DNA of 64,000 nucleotides from Tropicimonas sediminicola (GCF_900188335.1 NZ_FZOY01000005.1:62001-126000), one strand, 5' to 3'; positions 1 through 10,157 are shown, numbered from the stretch's first letter. Notes: generated by a model from the letters alone, not told the origin. Program-made: numbers and translations.

Positions 1-337
1 CCTGGTGGAAATACCACCAGGGCAAGCCGTTGACGCCCCAGACGACCGTGGTCTCGGGCCCGAGAAGCGGCTGCATCCGGTCGACCACCCCGGGCACCGA
101 ATGCGCCTTGAGCGTCACGATCACGTAGTCCTGCGGGCCGAGGTCGGAGGGGTCGTCGGAGGCCCGGAGCCGCGCCGTTTCGGGCTCGGCGCCCTCTTCC
201 AGCAGGGTCAGCCCGTTGGTCCGGATCGCCTCCAGGTTGGGGCCGCGCGCCACCAGGCTCACATCCGCCCCGGTCCGCGCCAGCCGGGCGCCCATGAAGC
301 CGCCGATGGCCCCCGCTCCGAATATGCAGATCTTCAT
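1..337 (-). CDS. 2-dehydropantoate 2-reductase family protein (partial, C-terminus off window)
   Basis: The first ~112 residues of a ketopantoate reductase (PanE/ApbA) family enzyme are visible; the gene runs off the left edge. It opens MKICIFGAGAIGGFMGARLA, which carries the dinucleotide-binding GxGxxG at residues 7-12, and a family-typical VTLKAH segment containing a lysine follows. These enzymes reduce 2-oxo acids with NADPH, classically ketopantoate to pantoate for CoA synthesis. Here the gene starts 9 bases after the stop of the AMP-forming ligase and is the third gene of a catabolic-looking operon. I therefore infer a PanE-like reductase acting in that pathway, rather than the housekeeping pantothenate enzyme. 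The family call is firm and the substrate is unknown. Confidence 0.85.
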   Translation of the reverse strand, partial: MKICIFGAGAIGGFMGARLARTGADVSLVARGPNLEAIRTNGLTLLEEGAEPETARLRASDDPSDLGPQDYVIVTLKAHSVPGVVDRMQPLLGPETTVVWGVNGLPWWYFHQ

Positions 338-346
338 CGCCGCCCC

Positions 347-1888
<1,542 letters not shown>

Positions 1889-1919
1889 CGTCCTGCCCTC
1901 CCGTTGGTGTCCCGCGCGG

Positions 1920-2606
1920 TCAGACGACCGCGACGGACAGCTTGCCAAGACCGGCCACGGAGGCCTCCATCCGGTCGCCGCGCACCACGGGGCCGACGCC
2001 CGAAGGCGTGCCCGAGAGAATCACGTCGCCCGCGGCCAGCTCGAAATACTCGGAGAGGTAGGAGATCATCTCCGGCACCTTCCAGATCATCTGGTTGAGG
2101 TCGCCCTCCTGGGTCACCTTGCCGTTCACCTTGAGCTGCACGAGCCCGTCGGAGGGGTGACCGACCTCGGCCACCGGGTGGACCGGCCCGCAGGGGGCGG
2201 AACGCTCGAAGGCCTTCCCGATCTCCCAGGGCCGGCCCATCTTCTTCATCTGGCCCTGCAGGTCGCGGCGGGTCATGTCGAGCGAGATGCCGTAGCCGTA
2301 GACATGGTCCAGCGCCTCCGCGAGCGGGATGTTCCGGCCGCCGGATTTCAGCGCCACCAGCATCTCGATCTCGTGGTGCACGTCCTCGGTGTGCGGCGGA
2401 TAGGGGAACTCGCCCGACGAATCGAGGTTGTCGGGGTTTTTCTGGAAGAAGAACGGCGGCTCGCGGTCCGGGTCGTGGCCCATCTCGATGGCATGGGCGG
2501 CGTAATTGCGGCCGATGCAATAGACCCGGCGCACCGGAAACAGGCCCTCCGACCCGGCGACGGGAATCGCCACCACGGGGGGCGTGGAAATCACGTAATT
2601 CGTCAT
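1920..2606 (-). CDS. Fumarylacetoacetate hydrolase family protein, fumarylpyruvate hydrolase-like
   Basis: A 228-residue FAH-fold hydrolase. The N-terminal PVRRVYCIGRNYAAHA and PPFFFQKNPD segments and the acidic HHEIE metal-binding motif are characteristic of the fumarylpyruvate hydrolase (NagK-like) subgroup, which cleaves fumarylpyruvate to fumarate and pyruvate at the end of the gentisate pathway. No gentisate dioxygenase or maleylpyruvate isomerase is in the window, so the physiological substrate is open. The start at 2606 has a GGAGGAC ribosome site; an alternative ATG four codons upstream (2618) is less well placed. It is the first gene of the minus-strand operon and is divergent from a GntR-family regulator gene, its likely controller. 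Confidence 0.85.
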   Translation of the reverse strand: MTNYVISTPPVVAIPVAGSEGLFPVRRVYCIGRNYAAHAIEMGHDPDREPPFFFQKNPDNLDSSGEFPYPPHTEDVHHEIEMLVALKSGGRNIPLAEALDHVYGYGISLDMTRRDLQGQMKKMGRPWEIGKAFERSAPCGPVHPVAEVGHPSDGLVQLKVNGKVTQEGDLNQMIWKVPEMISYLSEYFELAAGDVILSGTPSGVGPVVRGDRMEASVAGLGKLSVAVV

Positions 2607-2738
2607 GTCGTCCTCCATCCGACCCGGTCTGCCGTGCATGGGAGACCGAAACCAATTGCTCAACCAATCGCAACCAATTGCGGGGTTGTCAATAAATCTG
2701 TTGACGGAGGGCGGTATATCGGCCCTAATCAAACCAAT
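2607..2738. promoter_or_regulatory. Divergent promoter region with AACCAAT repeats
   Basis: This intergenic region separates the FAH operon from the GntR gene. The heptamer AACCAAT occurs at 2650-2656, 2662-2668, 2672-2678 and again at 2732-2738, the last abutting the regulator ATG. A TTGACG at 2701-2706 with CCTAAT at 2724-2729 (17-base spacer) could be the regulator promoter; its start point would lie next to the start codon. The repeats are plausible binding sites for the adjacent GntR protein, giving repression of the operon and autoregulation. This is inferred from position and repetition only. Confidence 0.5.
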
Positions 2739-3467
2739 ATGACAAAATTGGGCGATCAATTGCCGGTGCAGCCGGTGGCCTCCAACGGAGGCGGGCCCGT
2801 CTCCAGGGAGGCGGCGGTCGCGGCGCTGCGCCGGCTGATCGAGCTTGGCAATTACGCGCCGGGCGACAGGCTGCCGCCGGAGCGGGAGCTGATCGTGCAG
2901 CTCGGGCTGACCCGGGCCGCGCTGCGCAAGGCGCTGGAGACGCTGGAGGCCGAGGGTCTGATCTGGCGCCATGTCGGCAAGGGCACCTTCATCGCCAGCG
3001 AAGGCGAGGGTGCCGTCGCCGGCCGGCTCCACGACCTCGCCAAGCAGATCACCCCGGTCAAGATGATGCGGGCCCGGATCGCCATCGAGCCGGCGATCGC
3101 CCGCGAGGCCGCGATGAACGCCTCGACCGAGGCGCTGGCGCGGATCGAGGATGCGCTGACCCAGACGGTGAACGCACCGACCTGGGACGAATACGAACAG
3201 TTCGACGACCTGCTGCACCGGCGGATCGCCCTGGCGACCGACAACCCGCTGCTGATCTCGTTGTTCGACCAGCTCAACCAGGTGCGCCGTGCGGTGGCCT
3301 GGGGAACGGTCGTGCGGGCCTCGATTCGCCCGCCGGCCGACCACACGAGCTTCGGTGAACACGCCAGGATCGCCGAAACGATAGCCGCACGGGATGCGAA
3401 CGGCGCGCAGGAGGCGATGCGCAAGCATCTGGCGTCCGTGGCCGCGCGGCTTTTTGGGGAGGTTTGA
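2739..3467 (+). CDS. GntR family (FadR subfamily) transcriptional regulator
   Basis: A 242-residue one-component regulator. Residues ~22-88 form the GntR winged helix, with the hallmark GDRLPPERELIVQLGLTRA and the wing segment GKGTFIA. The C-terminal ~140 residues form an all-helical FCD effector domain, recognisable by FDDLLHRRIALATDN and by histidines in the HARIAETI and MRKHL segments that normally bind a metal or a carboxylate ligand. FCD regulators respond to small organic acids, which fits the hydrolase, CoA ligase and importer genes on either side. The ATG at 2739 is the first start beyond the operator-like repeats. No strong ribosome site is visible upstream, and the predicted promoter leaves almost no leader. 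Confidence 0.9.
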   Translation: MTKLGDQLPVQPVASNGGGPVSREAAVAALRRLIELGNYAPGDRLPPERELIVQLGLTRAALRKALETLEAEGLIWRHVGKGTFIASEGEGAVAGRLHDLAKQITPVKMMRARIAIEPAIAREAAMNASTEALARIEDALTQTVNAPTWDEYEQFDDLLHRRIALATDNPLLISLFDQLNQVRRAVAWGTVVRASIRPPADHTSFGEHARIAETIAARDANGAQEAMRKHLASVAARLFGEV

Positions 3468-3547
3468 TACGACGGAAGACATCCGTGCAGGGGCGGCAGA
3501 ACCCCGACCGGACCAAGGACCTACGGAACATGTCTAGGGAGGACACC

Positions 3548-4510
3548 ATGAAACACCTGATGAAACGGGCCATGGCCGCTGCGTTCGCAGTCGGCTTCGC
3601 GGCGACGGCGGCGCAGGCGGACACCATCCGCATCGCGCTCGCCGAAACACCTTCGGACGAACTCGCGGCCTTCTTCGTCGCGCTGGAACGGGCGAAGGCC
3701 AACGGTCTCGAGTACGAGTGGACGGCATTTTCGGACGAGGAACTGGCCATCCAGGCCGTGCTGAGCGGCCAGATGGACATCGGCTTCGGCACCCCCTACG
3801 CGGCGATGCAGCGTTCCAAGGCGCCGATCCGCATCGTCTTTCAGCTCTCCAAGCTGAAGTTCTTCCCCGTCACCTCGCAGAAATACGAGAAGCTGGAGGA
3901 CCTGGACGGTGAGCCGATCATGCTGCACTCGCGTGGCGGCGGCACCGATTCCATCGCCAACGTGATCGAGGAGAAATACGGCATCAAGTTCGGCGAGCGG
4001 TCCTACGTGCCCGGCTCCGCCAACCGGATCGTCGCGCTGATCGCCGGCCAGACCGACGCGACCATCGTGGACCTGTCCAACAAGAACAAGCTGATGAAGC
4101 AGGAGGGCGACAAGTTCAACGTCCTGCCGATGTTCGAGGTCGAGGCCAGCGACGAGGCGCTCTTCGCCAACCTCGACTGGATCCAGAACAACGAGGAGGC
4201 GGTGAACACCTTTGTCGCCGCCCTGGTCAGCACCTGGCAGGACATGTCGGAGGATCCGACGATCATCAGCCGCGAGACCAACCCGGACGGCCCGATCGGG
4301 CAACTGCCGCCGGAGATCCTCGGCAACCTCGACACCTTCTACACCGACGCCGTCGAGGGCGGGCTCTACGACCCGAACGGCGGCGGCGAGAAGGCCGCGA
4401 TGGCGGACCTGGAATGGTATTCCGGGGCCGGTCAGCTCGAGGGCGATCCCTCCGAGCTGAATATCGAGGACTTCTGGTACCTCGAGCCGCTCAAGGCCGC
4501 GACCCAGTAA
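3548..4510 (+). CDS. ABC transporter substrate-binding protein, NitT/TauT type
   Basis: A 320-residue periplasmic binding protein. Residues 1-23 form a clear signal peptide (KRAMAAAFAVGFAATAAQA, cleavage after AQA), followed by the mature start DTIRIALAETPSDE. The SsuA/THI5-like fold is indicated by GFGTPYAAM, by the hinge segment LHSRGGGTDSIANVIEEKYG, and by the DATIVDL segment. Proteins of this class deliver sulfonates, nitrate, pyrimidine precursors or aromatic acids to a two-component membrane channel. The ATG at 3548 follows GGGAGGACACC. It heads a four-gene importer set and lies 80 bases after the GntR gene, so co-regulation with the divergent catabolic operon is likely. The ligand is not known. 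Confidence 0.85.
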   Translation: MKHLMKRAMAAAFAVGFAATAAQADTIRIALAETPSDELAAFFVALERAKANGLEYEWTAFSDEELAIQAVLSGQMDIGFGTPYAAMQRSKAPIRIVFQLSKLKFFPVTSQKYEKLEDLDGEPIMLHSRGGGTDSIANVIEEKYGIKFGERSYVPGSANRIVALIAGQTDATIVDLSNKNKLMKQEGDKFNVLPMFEVEASDEALFANLDWIQNNEEAVNTFVAALVSTWQDMSEDPTIISRETNPDGPIGQLPPEILGNLDTFYTDAVEGGLYDPNGGGEKAAMADLEWYSGAGQLEGDPSELNIEDFWYLEPLKAATQ

Positions 4511-4589
4511 GGGCCGTGTGCCGCGCCGGCCCGGGGCGACCGGGCCGGCAATCCTTTCCCAACCAGTTTCGCGACAGGAGTTCCAACGG

Positions 4590-5351
4590 ATGCTCTCGCG
4601 CCCGACCCTGCTCAAGATCCTCTCGACGCTGATCGTCTTCGGCGCCTGGGAGATCGCCGGCCGAATACCGGTGAGCTACGCCTTCCCGACCTTCATCGAA
4701 TCCATGCAGGCGCTGGCCCGGATGACCTTCGATGGCACCCTCTTCACCGCCTATGGCGAAACCCTGAAACCGCTGGTGATCGGCATCCTGATCTCGACGG
4801 TGCTTGGCATCAGCATCGGCCTCGCTATCGGCCTGAGCGGCTGGTTCGACTGGCTGATGTCGCCGATCTTCATCGTCATGCAGGCCGCCCCGCTCGCGGC
4901 GCTGATCCCCCTGCTGGTGATGGCCTACGGGATCGGGCTGACCTCCAAGGTCTTCGTGGTCTGCATCATGGCGATGCCGGTGATCGTGCTGAACACCTCG
5001 AGCGCGGTGCGCAACACGCCCTCCTCGCTCAAGGAGATGGGCCGCTCCTTCCTAGGCAGCGACCTGGAGATCATCACCAAGATCATCATCCCCTCGGCCT
5101 CCCCGATCATCTTCTCCGGCCTGCGGCTGGGGGTCTCGGCGGGCTTCATCGGGGCGATCCTGTCGGAGCTCAAGATCACGCCCACCGGGGTGGGCGACAT
5201 CATCACCTACAGCCGGTCCATCGCCGACTACCCCTCCATGTATGCGGCGATCTTCTCGATCATCCTGCTCGCCGTGCTTTTCCTGAACCTGCTGGAAACG
5301 ATCGAAAACATCCTCTTCGAAGGGAACAACCGTGGTTATGTCTCAGACTAA
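4590..5351 (+). CDS. ABC transporter permease, NitT/TauT type (first)
   Basis: A 253-residue inner-membrane permease of the SsuC/TauC class with about six transmembrane helices. The EAA loop that docks on the ATPase is visible as EMGRSFLGSDLEIITK followed by IIIPSASPIIFSGLRLG. The start at 4590 has an AGGAG site 9 bases upstream. The gene lies 79 bases after the binding protein, and its 3' end overlaps the ATPase gene by 20 bases, so the two are translationally coupled. With the second permease at 6142-6894 it probably forms a heterodimeric channel, whereas many family members are homodimers. Confidence 0.85.
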   Translation: MLSRPTLLKILSTLIVFGAWEIAGRIPVSYAFPTFIESMQALARMTFDGTLFTAYGETLKPLVIGILISTVLGISIGLAIGLSGWFDWLMSPIFIVMQAAPLAALIPLLVMAYGIGLTSKVFVVCIMAMPVIVLNTSSAVRNTPSSLKEMGRSFLGSDLEIITKIIIPSASPIIFSGLRLGVSAGFIGAILSELKITPTGVGDIITYSRSIADYPSMYAAIFSIILLAVLFLNLLETIENILFEGNNRGYVSD

Positions 5352-6138
5352 GGAAGCGTTCGCCAAGGCGACGGCGCTGGACACCGAAATCGCTGTCTCG
5401 ACGCGCAACATCTGCAAGAACTACGGCGCGGTCGAGGCTCTCAAGAACCTGTCGCTCGACTTTCCCCGCGGCCAGCTGACCTCCCTGCTCGGGCCTTCGG
5501 GCTGCGGCAAGACGACCTTGCTCAAGATCATCGCCGGGCTGCTGGAGCCGACCTCGGGCGAGGTCGAGGTCAACGGCAGGCTGGTCACCGGGCCGGGGCC
5601 GAACCGGGCCTTCGTGTTCCAGGATTTCGCGCTGCTGCCCTGGGCCAGCGTGATGCGCAACGTGGCCTTCGGGCTGGAGCTGCGCGGCGTGGCGAAGTCG
5701 GAGCGCGAGGCCATCGCCGAGCGCTACATCCGCGAGGTCGGCCTTGCCGGCTTCGAGAAAAGCTTCCCGCACGAGCTGTCCGGCGGCATGCGGCAGCGCG
5801 TCGGCCTGGCGCGGGCGCTCTCGGTCGACGCCAAGGTGCTGCTGCTCGACGAGCCCTTCTCCGCCGTCGACGAGCAGACCCGCCGCAAGTTCCAGGAGGA
5901 CATGCTCAACCTCGTCGCCCACGAGAACAAGACCTTCATCTTCGTGACCCATTCGATCGAGGAGGCGGTGTTCATCTCGGACCAGATCGCGATCCTGCTG
6001 CCGCGGCCGAGCCGGGTGTCGGAGATCATCCGGCCCACCGGCTTCCGCAACCGCGACATGGGCAACATCCGGCGCGACCCCGAATACCTCGACATCGTGG
6101 ACCAGATCTGGGCCTCGCTGCGCAGCTACGTGGAATAG
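5332..6138 (+). CDS. ABC transporter ATP-binding protein, NitT/TauT type
   Basis: A 268-residue cytoplasmic ATPase. Walker A is GPSGCGKTT, the Q-loop lies in FVFQDFALLPWASV, the signature is LSGGMRQRVGLARAL, Walker B is VLLLDEPFSAVD, and the switch histidine is in FVTHSIEEAV. The PWASV segment after the Q-loop is typical of the nitrate/sulfonate/taurine group. I chose the GTG at 5332, because AAGGGA lies about 7 bases before it; the ATG at 5338 is an alternative two codons in. The gene overlaps the preceding permease by 20 bases, and the second permease begins 3 bases after its stop. Confidence 0.88.
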   Translation: MVMSQTKEAFAKATALDTEIAVSTRNICKNYGAVEALKNLSLDFPRGQLTSLLGPSGCGKTTLLKIIAGLLEPTSGEVEVNGRLVTGPGPNRAFVFQDFALLPWASVMRNVAFGLELRGVAKSEREAIAERYIREVGLAGFEKSFPHELSGGMRQRVGLARALSVDAKVLLLDEPFSAVDEQTRRKFQEDMLNLVAHENKTFIFVTHSIEEAVFISDQIAILLPRPSRVSEIIRPTGFRNRDMGNIRRDPEYLDIVDQIWASLRSYVE

Positions 6139-6141
6139 ACC

Positions 6142-6894
6142 ATGAAGATCGGAAACTACCAGCTTCCCAACATGTCGTCGCTGCTGCTCTGGGGCCTGCT
6201 GTGGGAGATCATCGGCCGCTCCGGCATGACCTTCTTCGTGCCGCCGCTCTCCGAGGTCGTGATGACGCTGTTCTCGGTGATCGGCACGCCGGCCTTCATC
6301 AAGGCCCTCTCGGAGACGGCCTATGCCTTCTTTGCCGGCGTCTTCTTCGCCATCGCCATCGGCGTGCCGATCGGCGTGCTGATGGGCAAGAGCCGGCTGA
6401 TCGACGAACTCCTGCTGCCCTGGGTCAACATGTTCCTCAGCGCTCCGCTGACCGCGCTGGTGCCGGTGCTGATGGTGCTCTTCGGCTTCGGGATGAAGTC
6501 GATCATCATCACCACCACGCTTTTCGCGATCTGGATCATCATCCTGAACACCCGGGCCGGCGTGAAGCAGATCAACCGGTCGCTGATCGAGATGGCCCGG
6601 AGCTTCGGCGCCACGGCGCGCGACGCCTTCTTCAAGATCTACATCTGGGCGGCCCTGCCCGAGATCCTGAACGGTGTCCGGATCGGCGTGATCCGGGCGG
6701 TGAAAGGGGTGATCATCGGCCAGCTCCTGATCAGCATCGTCGGCTTCGGCGCGCTGTTCGAGCTCTATTCCGCCAACTTCCTGATGGCGCATTTCTGGGC
6801 GGTGCTGATCGTGCTCTTCGCCATGGCCTTCGCCGTGTCGGAACTGCTCGCCTATCTCGAGCGCCGGGTGTCCTACTACGCGTCGACGCGCTGA
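6142..6894 (+). CDS. ABC transporter permease, NitT/TauT type (second)
   Basis: A 250-residue inner-membrane permease with about six helices. Its EAA loop is EMARSFGATARDAFFKIYIW followed by AALPEILNGVRIGV. It follows the ATPase gene with a 3-base gap and ends the importer operon; a hairpin follows at 6915-6941. It differs clearly from the first permease, so this importer carries two distinct membrane subunits. Substrate unknown. Confidence 0.85.
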   Translation: MKIGNYQLPNMSSLLLWGLLWEIIGRSGMTFFVPPLSEVVMTLFSVIGTPAFIKALSETAYAFFAGVFFAIAIGVPIGVLMGKSRLIDELLLPWVNMFLSAPLTALVPVLMVLFGFGMKSIIITTTLFAIWIIILNTRAGVKQINRSLIEMARSFGATARDAFFKIYIWAALPEILNGVRIGVIRAVKGVIIGQLLISIVGFGALFELYSANFLMAHFWAVLIVLFAMAFAVSELLAYLERRVSYYASTR

Positions 6895-7284
6895 GGCGGC
6901 CTCGCGCCCCGGTCCGGCCGGCTGATTCCGTCAGCCGGCCGACTGCGTTTCAGCCCCCCGGAAATGCTCTGCCTGGGTCTCCGAACGGCCGGCGGATGCC
7001 CGGCTTTTTGACGTTGCGTCAATTTTGATCGCCACGCGGGCCGTGCCGCCAAAATAAATTTGTCATATTTGTCACGCCCTCGTGACTGCCTCGCAGCCGC
7101 GCAACACATTGAACTGAGTGGAAAACTTCTTGGAAGCGTCTTCGGGTGACCCGGCCGGCGCCGCGTGATGCGACAAATAACTACTTGATTTGCGGCGTTA
7201 CTTTGGGGAAGCGTCTGGACGACATGATGGGTCGGACAATGGAGGCCGACGCCATCAGTCGACGTCCAATGGGAGGAATACAAT
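6895..7284. promoter_or_regulatory. Intergenic region upstream of the TRAP operon
   Basis: This 390-base gap has no credible gene. It begins with the importer terminator hairpin. It then turns AT-richer and carries a 15-base inverted repeat TTGACGTTGCGTCAA (7008-7022), two tandem ATTTGTCA copies (7058-7065 and 7067-7074), a reverse-oriented GACAAAT (7172-7178), and a third forward ATTTGTCA (7283-7290) that spans the TTG start codon of the TRAP binding protein. A role as promoter and operator region for the TRAP genes is inferred from position and repetition. Confidence 0.45.
6915..6941 (+). terminator. Hairpin after the NitT/TauT importer operon
   Basis: An 11-base-pair GC-rich stem (CGGCCGGCTGA pairing with TCAGCCGGCCG) around a TTCCG loop, 20 bases past the last permease stop. 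No strong U-tract follows, so termination is likely but not certain. Confidence 0.55.
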
Positions 7285-8277
7285 TTGTCACTATTTAGCT
7301 TCGGCCGCGCAACCGTGGCTGCGATTGCCGTCTCTGTCGCTGCCACGCTCCCCGTCTCGGCTGCCGACCTGACGCTCCGCGGTGCGAGCCTCTTCGACGA
7401 GAACCACGCCTATACCAAGACGCTGGTCAAGTTCACCGAGCTGGTGAACGAATACTCCGAAGAAGACATCGAGTTCGATATCCGTCTCAACAGCGAACTG
7501 GGCACCGAGCCCGACTTCGTCAACTTCCTGACCCAGGGCGTCGCCATCGATTTCGCGATCATCGCGCCGTCCAACCTGGCCCGCTTCGCCGACGCGCTGC
7601 CGCTGATGGACATGCCCTTCGTGTTCCGGGATCTCGACCACTGGAACGCCGTGCTCTCCAGCGACGTCTTCACGCCCCTCGAGGAGGAACTCCGCGAGAA
7701 GGCCGACCTGGCGATCGTGGGCTATGCCGGCGGTGGCACCCGCAACCTGATCTCCAACAAGGAAATCAAGAATTTCGACGACCTCAACGGCCACAAGATG
7801 CGGGTCATGGGCGCGCCGATCCAGGCGCAGATCTTCAACGCCCTCACCGCCAGCCCCTCCGCCATCGCCTATGCAGAGGTCTACAACGCCATCCAGACCG
7901 GCGTCGTCGACGGGCTCGAGAATGAATCGGCCAGCCTCTTCCAGTACAAGTTCTACGAAGTCGCGCCGCACGTCACGCTGACCAAGCACTCGATCACCGT
8001 GCGTCCGATCGTCTTCTCCGGCAAATCCTTCGACAAGCTCTCCCCGGAGCTTCAGGAAGCGATCATGAAAGCCGGCAAGGAAGCCGGCGACTACGGCCGC
8101 GCGCTGGAAACCGAGGAAGACGCCGAGAAGCTGCAGGCGATGCAGGAAGCCGGCAACATCCAGGTCCACGAGTTCGAGGGCCGCGACAAGATGCTGGAAA
8201 TGGTGATCCCGGTTCAGGACGCCTATGCCGAGGAACTCGGCGCCGCGGCACTGCTTGAAGCGATCCGCACCAAGTAA
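7285..8277 (+). CDS. TRAP transporter solute-binding protein (DctP family)
   Basis: A 330-residue periplasmic binding protein. The signal peptide covers about residues 1-26 (cleavage after SAA), and mature sequence begins ADLTLRGASLFDENHAY. Family landmarks are LPLMDMPFVFRD, GGGTRNLISNKEI, the DLNGHKMRVMG segment carrying the carboxylate-clamping arginine, and AYAEVYNAIQTGVVDGLENE. The start is TTG: a strong GGGAGGAAT site lies 6 bases before 7285, and no ATG or GTG fits. It is followed by dctQ and dctM, making a complete TRAP importer that uses an ion gradient to take up an organic acid or sugar acid. The operon converges on the inositol genes but carries no regulator of its own here. Confidence 0.88.
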   Translation: MSLFSFGRATVAAIAVSVAATLPVSAADLTLRGASLFDENHAYTKTLVKFTELVNEYSEEDIEFDIRLNSELGTEPDFVNFLTQGVAIDFAIIAPSNLARFADALPLMDMPFVFRDLDHWNAVLSSDVFTPLEEELREKADLAIVGYAGGGTRNLISNKEIKNFDDLNGHKMRVMGAPIQAQIFNALTASPSAIAYAEVYNAIQTGVVDGLENESASLFQYKFYEVAPHVTLTKHSITVRPIVFSGKSFDKLSPELQEAIMKAGKEAGDYGRALETEEDAEKLQAMQEAGNIQVHEFEGRDKMLEMVIPVQDAYAEELGAAALLEAIRTK

Positions 8278-8292
8278 GCCCAGACCCTTCCG

Positions 8293-8319
8293 GTCCCGGG
8301 CCGCCCTCTGGCCCGGGAC
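8293..8319 (+). terminator. Hairpin between TRAP binding-protein and membrane genes
   Basis: A perfect 10-base-pair stem, GTCCCGGGCC with GGCCCGGGAC, around a GCCCTCT loop, lying between the DctP stop and the DctQ start. There is no U-tract. It could act as a partial terminator or an mRNA-stabilising structure giving more binding protein than membrane subunit, a known arrangement in importer operons. Confidence 0.55.
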
Positions 8320-8349
8320 GATCCCCAATTCCAAGAAAAGACCCCCACA

Positions 8350-8850
8350 ATGAAAACCATCGGGCGGGCCCTGGAACTCTCGTGCATGGCGTTGCGAGTG
8401 ATCATCGGCGTCCTTGTCGGTCTGTTGACCATCCCCGTCGGTATGCAGGTGATCTCCCGCTATACCGGCATCATCCCGGTCTATCTCTGGACCGAGGAAC
8501 TCGCGACCTTCATCTTCGTCTGGATCGTCATGCTCGGCTCGATGCTGGCCGTCTGGGACCGGACGCATTTCGACGTCCACGTCCTCCCCGAGGCCACCAG
8601 CCCGCTGGGCCGGCTGCTCCAGCAGGGCTTCGTGCACGTGATGGTCTCGGCCTTCGCCATCCTCTTCATCTGGTATGGCATCGGCTACACCGAATTCGGC
8701 TCGATCCAGCATTCCGTGATGCTGCGCATGAACATGGCGCTGACCTATGTCACCGTGCCGGTCGCCGGTGTCGGCTGGGCGCTGTTCTCGCTCTACCACC
8801 TCTCCGAAGAAGTCCGGATCTACCGCGACAGCCGCAGGACAGCCCAATGA
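8350..8850 (+). CDS. TRAP transporter small permease (DctQ family)
   Basis: A 166-residue inner-membrane protein with four predicted helices, the standard size for DctQ. The conserved WTEELATFIFVWIVMLGSMLA segment of the second helix, with its glutamate, and the following DRTHFDVHVLP segment are visible. It bridges or scaffolds the large permease. Its stop codon overlaps the start of the large permease gene in an ATGA, so the two subunits are translationally coupled. Confidence 0.88.
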   Translation: MKTIGRALELSCMALRVIIGVLVGLLTIPVGMQVISRYTGIIPVYLWTEELATFIFVWIVMLGSMLAVWDRTHFDVHVLPEATSPLGRLLQQGFVHVMVSAFAILFIWYGIGYTEFGSIQHSVMLRMNMALTYVTVPVAGVGWALFSLYHLSEEVRIYRDSRRTAQ

Positions 8851-10157
8851 TCGTCTCCACCGCCCATGCCTGCGCCATCCTCGTCGGCAGCTTCATCTTC
8901 CTTGTCGCGATGCGGGTGCCGGTGGCTTTCGCGCTCGGCATCGCCACCATTCCGGTCGTCATGATGGACATCCGCCTGACGCCGTTCCTGATCATGGACC
9001 GGATGTTCCAGTCCTATAACTCCTTCATCCTGCTCGCCGTGCCGTTCTTCCTGCTGGCGGCCAACCTGATGAACTCCGGCCGGATCACCGACCGGCTGAT
9101 CGAACTGGCCCGCGTGCTGACCGGCTGGATGCCGGGGGGGCTTGGGCACGTCAACGTCGCGGTCTCGATGCTGTTTGCCGGCATTTCCGGCTCCTCCACG
9201 GCCGACGCCGCCGGCTGCGGCAAGATCCTGATCCCGGCGATGACCAAGCAGGGCTACGACGCGCGCTTCGCCGTCGCGATCACCGCCTGTTCCTCGGTTA
9301 TGGGGGTGATCATCCCGCCCTCGATCCTGATGATCGTCTGGGGCGGCGTGATGTCGATCTCGGTCGGCGCGCTGTTCCTGGCGGGCGCGATCCCCGGCAT
9401 CCTGATCGCGGTCGCCCTGATGGGAACGGTCTTCGTCTATGCCAAGATCTACGACTATCCCACCGCCGGCCGGCCGACGCTCTGCGACTTCTGGGCCGCC
9501 TTCAAGGGCGCCGGGCTCGCGGTGCTGACGCCCGTCTTCGTGATCGGCGGCATCGTCGCCGGCATCGTCACGCCGACCGAAAGCGCGATCATCGCGGCGG
9601 GCTATTCGCTGATCCTCGGCATGTTCGTCTACCGCACGATCACCGTGAAGGACCTCGGCCACGTGCTCTACGACACCGGGCGCTTCGCGTCGATCTCGCT
9701 CTTCGCGATCGGTACCGCCTCGATCTTCGGCTGGCTGCTGGCCTTCTACGACGTGCCGCGGCTGATCGTCGACGCGCTGACCGGGATGAACGTCGGACCC
9801 TTCGCCACCTCGCTGATCATCGCCGCGCTGTTCCTGTTCTTCGGGCTCTTCATCGACGCGATCCCGACGATCATCATCCTCGGCACGGTGCTCTACCCGG
9901 TGGCCTCCGCCGCCGAGATCCACCCGATCGCCTTCGCCATGATCGGCATCGTCTCGCTGGCCTTCGGACTGGTGACGCCGCCCTACGGGCTTTGCCTGCT
10001 GATCTCGGCGGCCATCGCCGGGCTAAACGTCGTGCAGGTGCTGCGCGACGTGGCGATCATCCTGGTGCCGATGCTGGCGATCCTGTTGCTGCTGATCACC
10101 TTCCCCGAAATCGCGCTCTGGCTCCCGGGAGTGCTGATGCCGCAAGCGGTACAATAA
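8847..10157 (+). CDS. TRAP transporter large permease (DctM family)
   Basis: A 436-residue polytopic protein, the channel-forming subunit of the TRAP importer, with about 11-12 helices. Landmarks are FLLAANLMNSGRITDRLIE, the AGISGSSTADAAG motif, the SSVMGVIIPPSILMIVWG segment, and the C-terminal LVTPPYGLCLLISAAIAG. The real start is the ATG at 8847, overlapping the DctQ stop; the longer upstream reading frame is an artefact of the shared region. The gene ends 18 bases before a strong bidirectional terminator. Confidence 0.9.
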   Translation: MIVSTAHACAILVGSFIFLVAMRVPVAFALGIATIPVVMMDIRLTPFLIMDRMFQSYNSFILLAVPFFLLAANLMNSGRITDRLIELARVLTGWMPGGLGHVNVAVSMLFAGISGSSTADAAGCGKILIPAMTKQGYDARFAVAITACSSVMGVIIPPSILMIVWGGVMSISVGALFLAGAIPGILIAVALMGTVFVYAKIYDYPTAGRPTLCDFWAAFKGAGLAVLTPVFVIGGIVAGIVTPTESAIIAAGYSLILGMFVYRTITVKDLGHVLYDTGRFASISLFAIGTASIFGWLLAFYDVPRLIVDALTGMNVGPFATSLIIAALFLFFGLFIDAIPTIIILGTVLYPVASAAEIHPIAFAMIGIVSLAFGLVTPPYGLCLLISAAIAGLNVVQVLRDVAIILVPMLAILLLLITFPEIALWLPGVLMPQAVQ

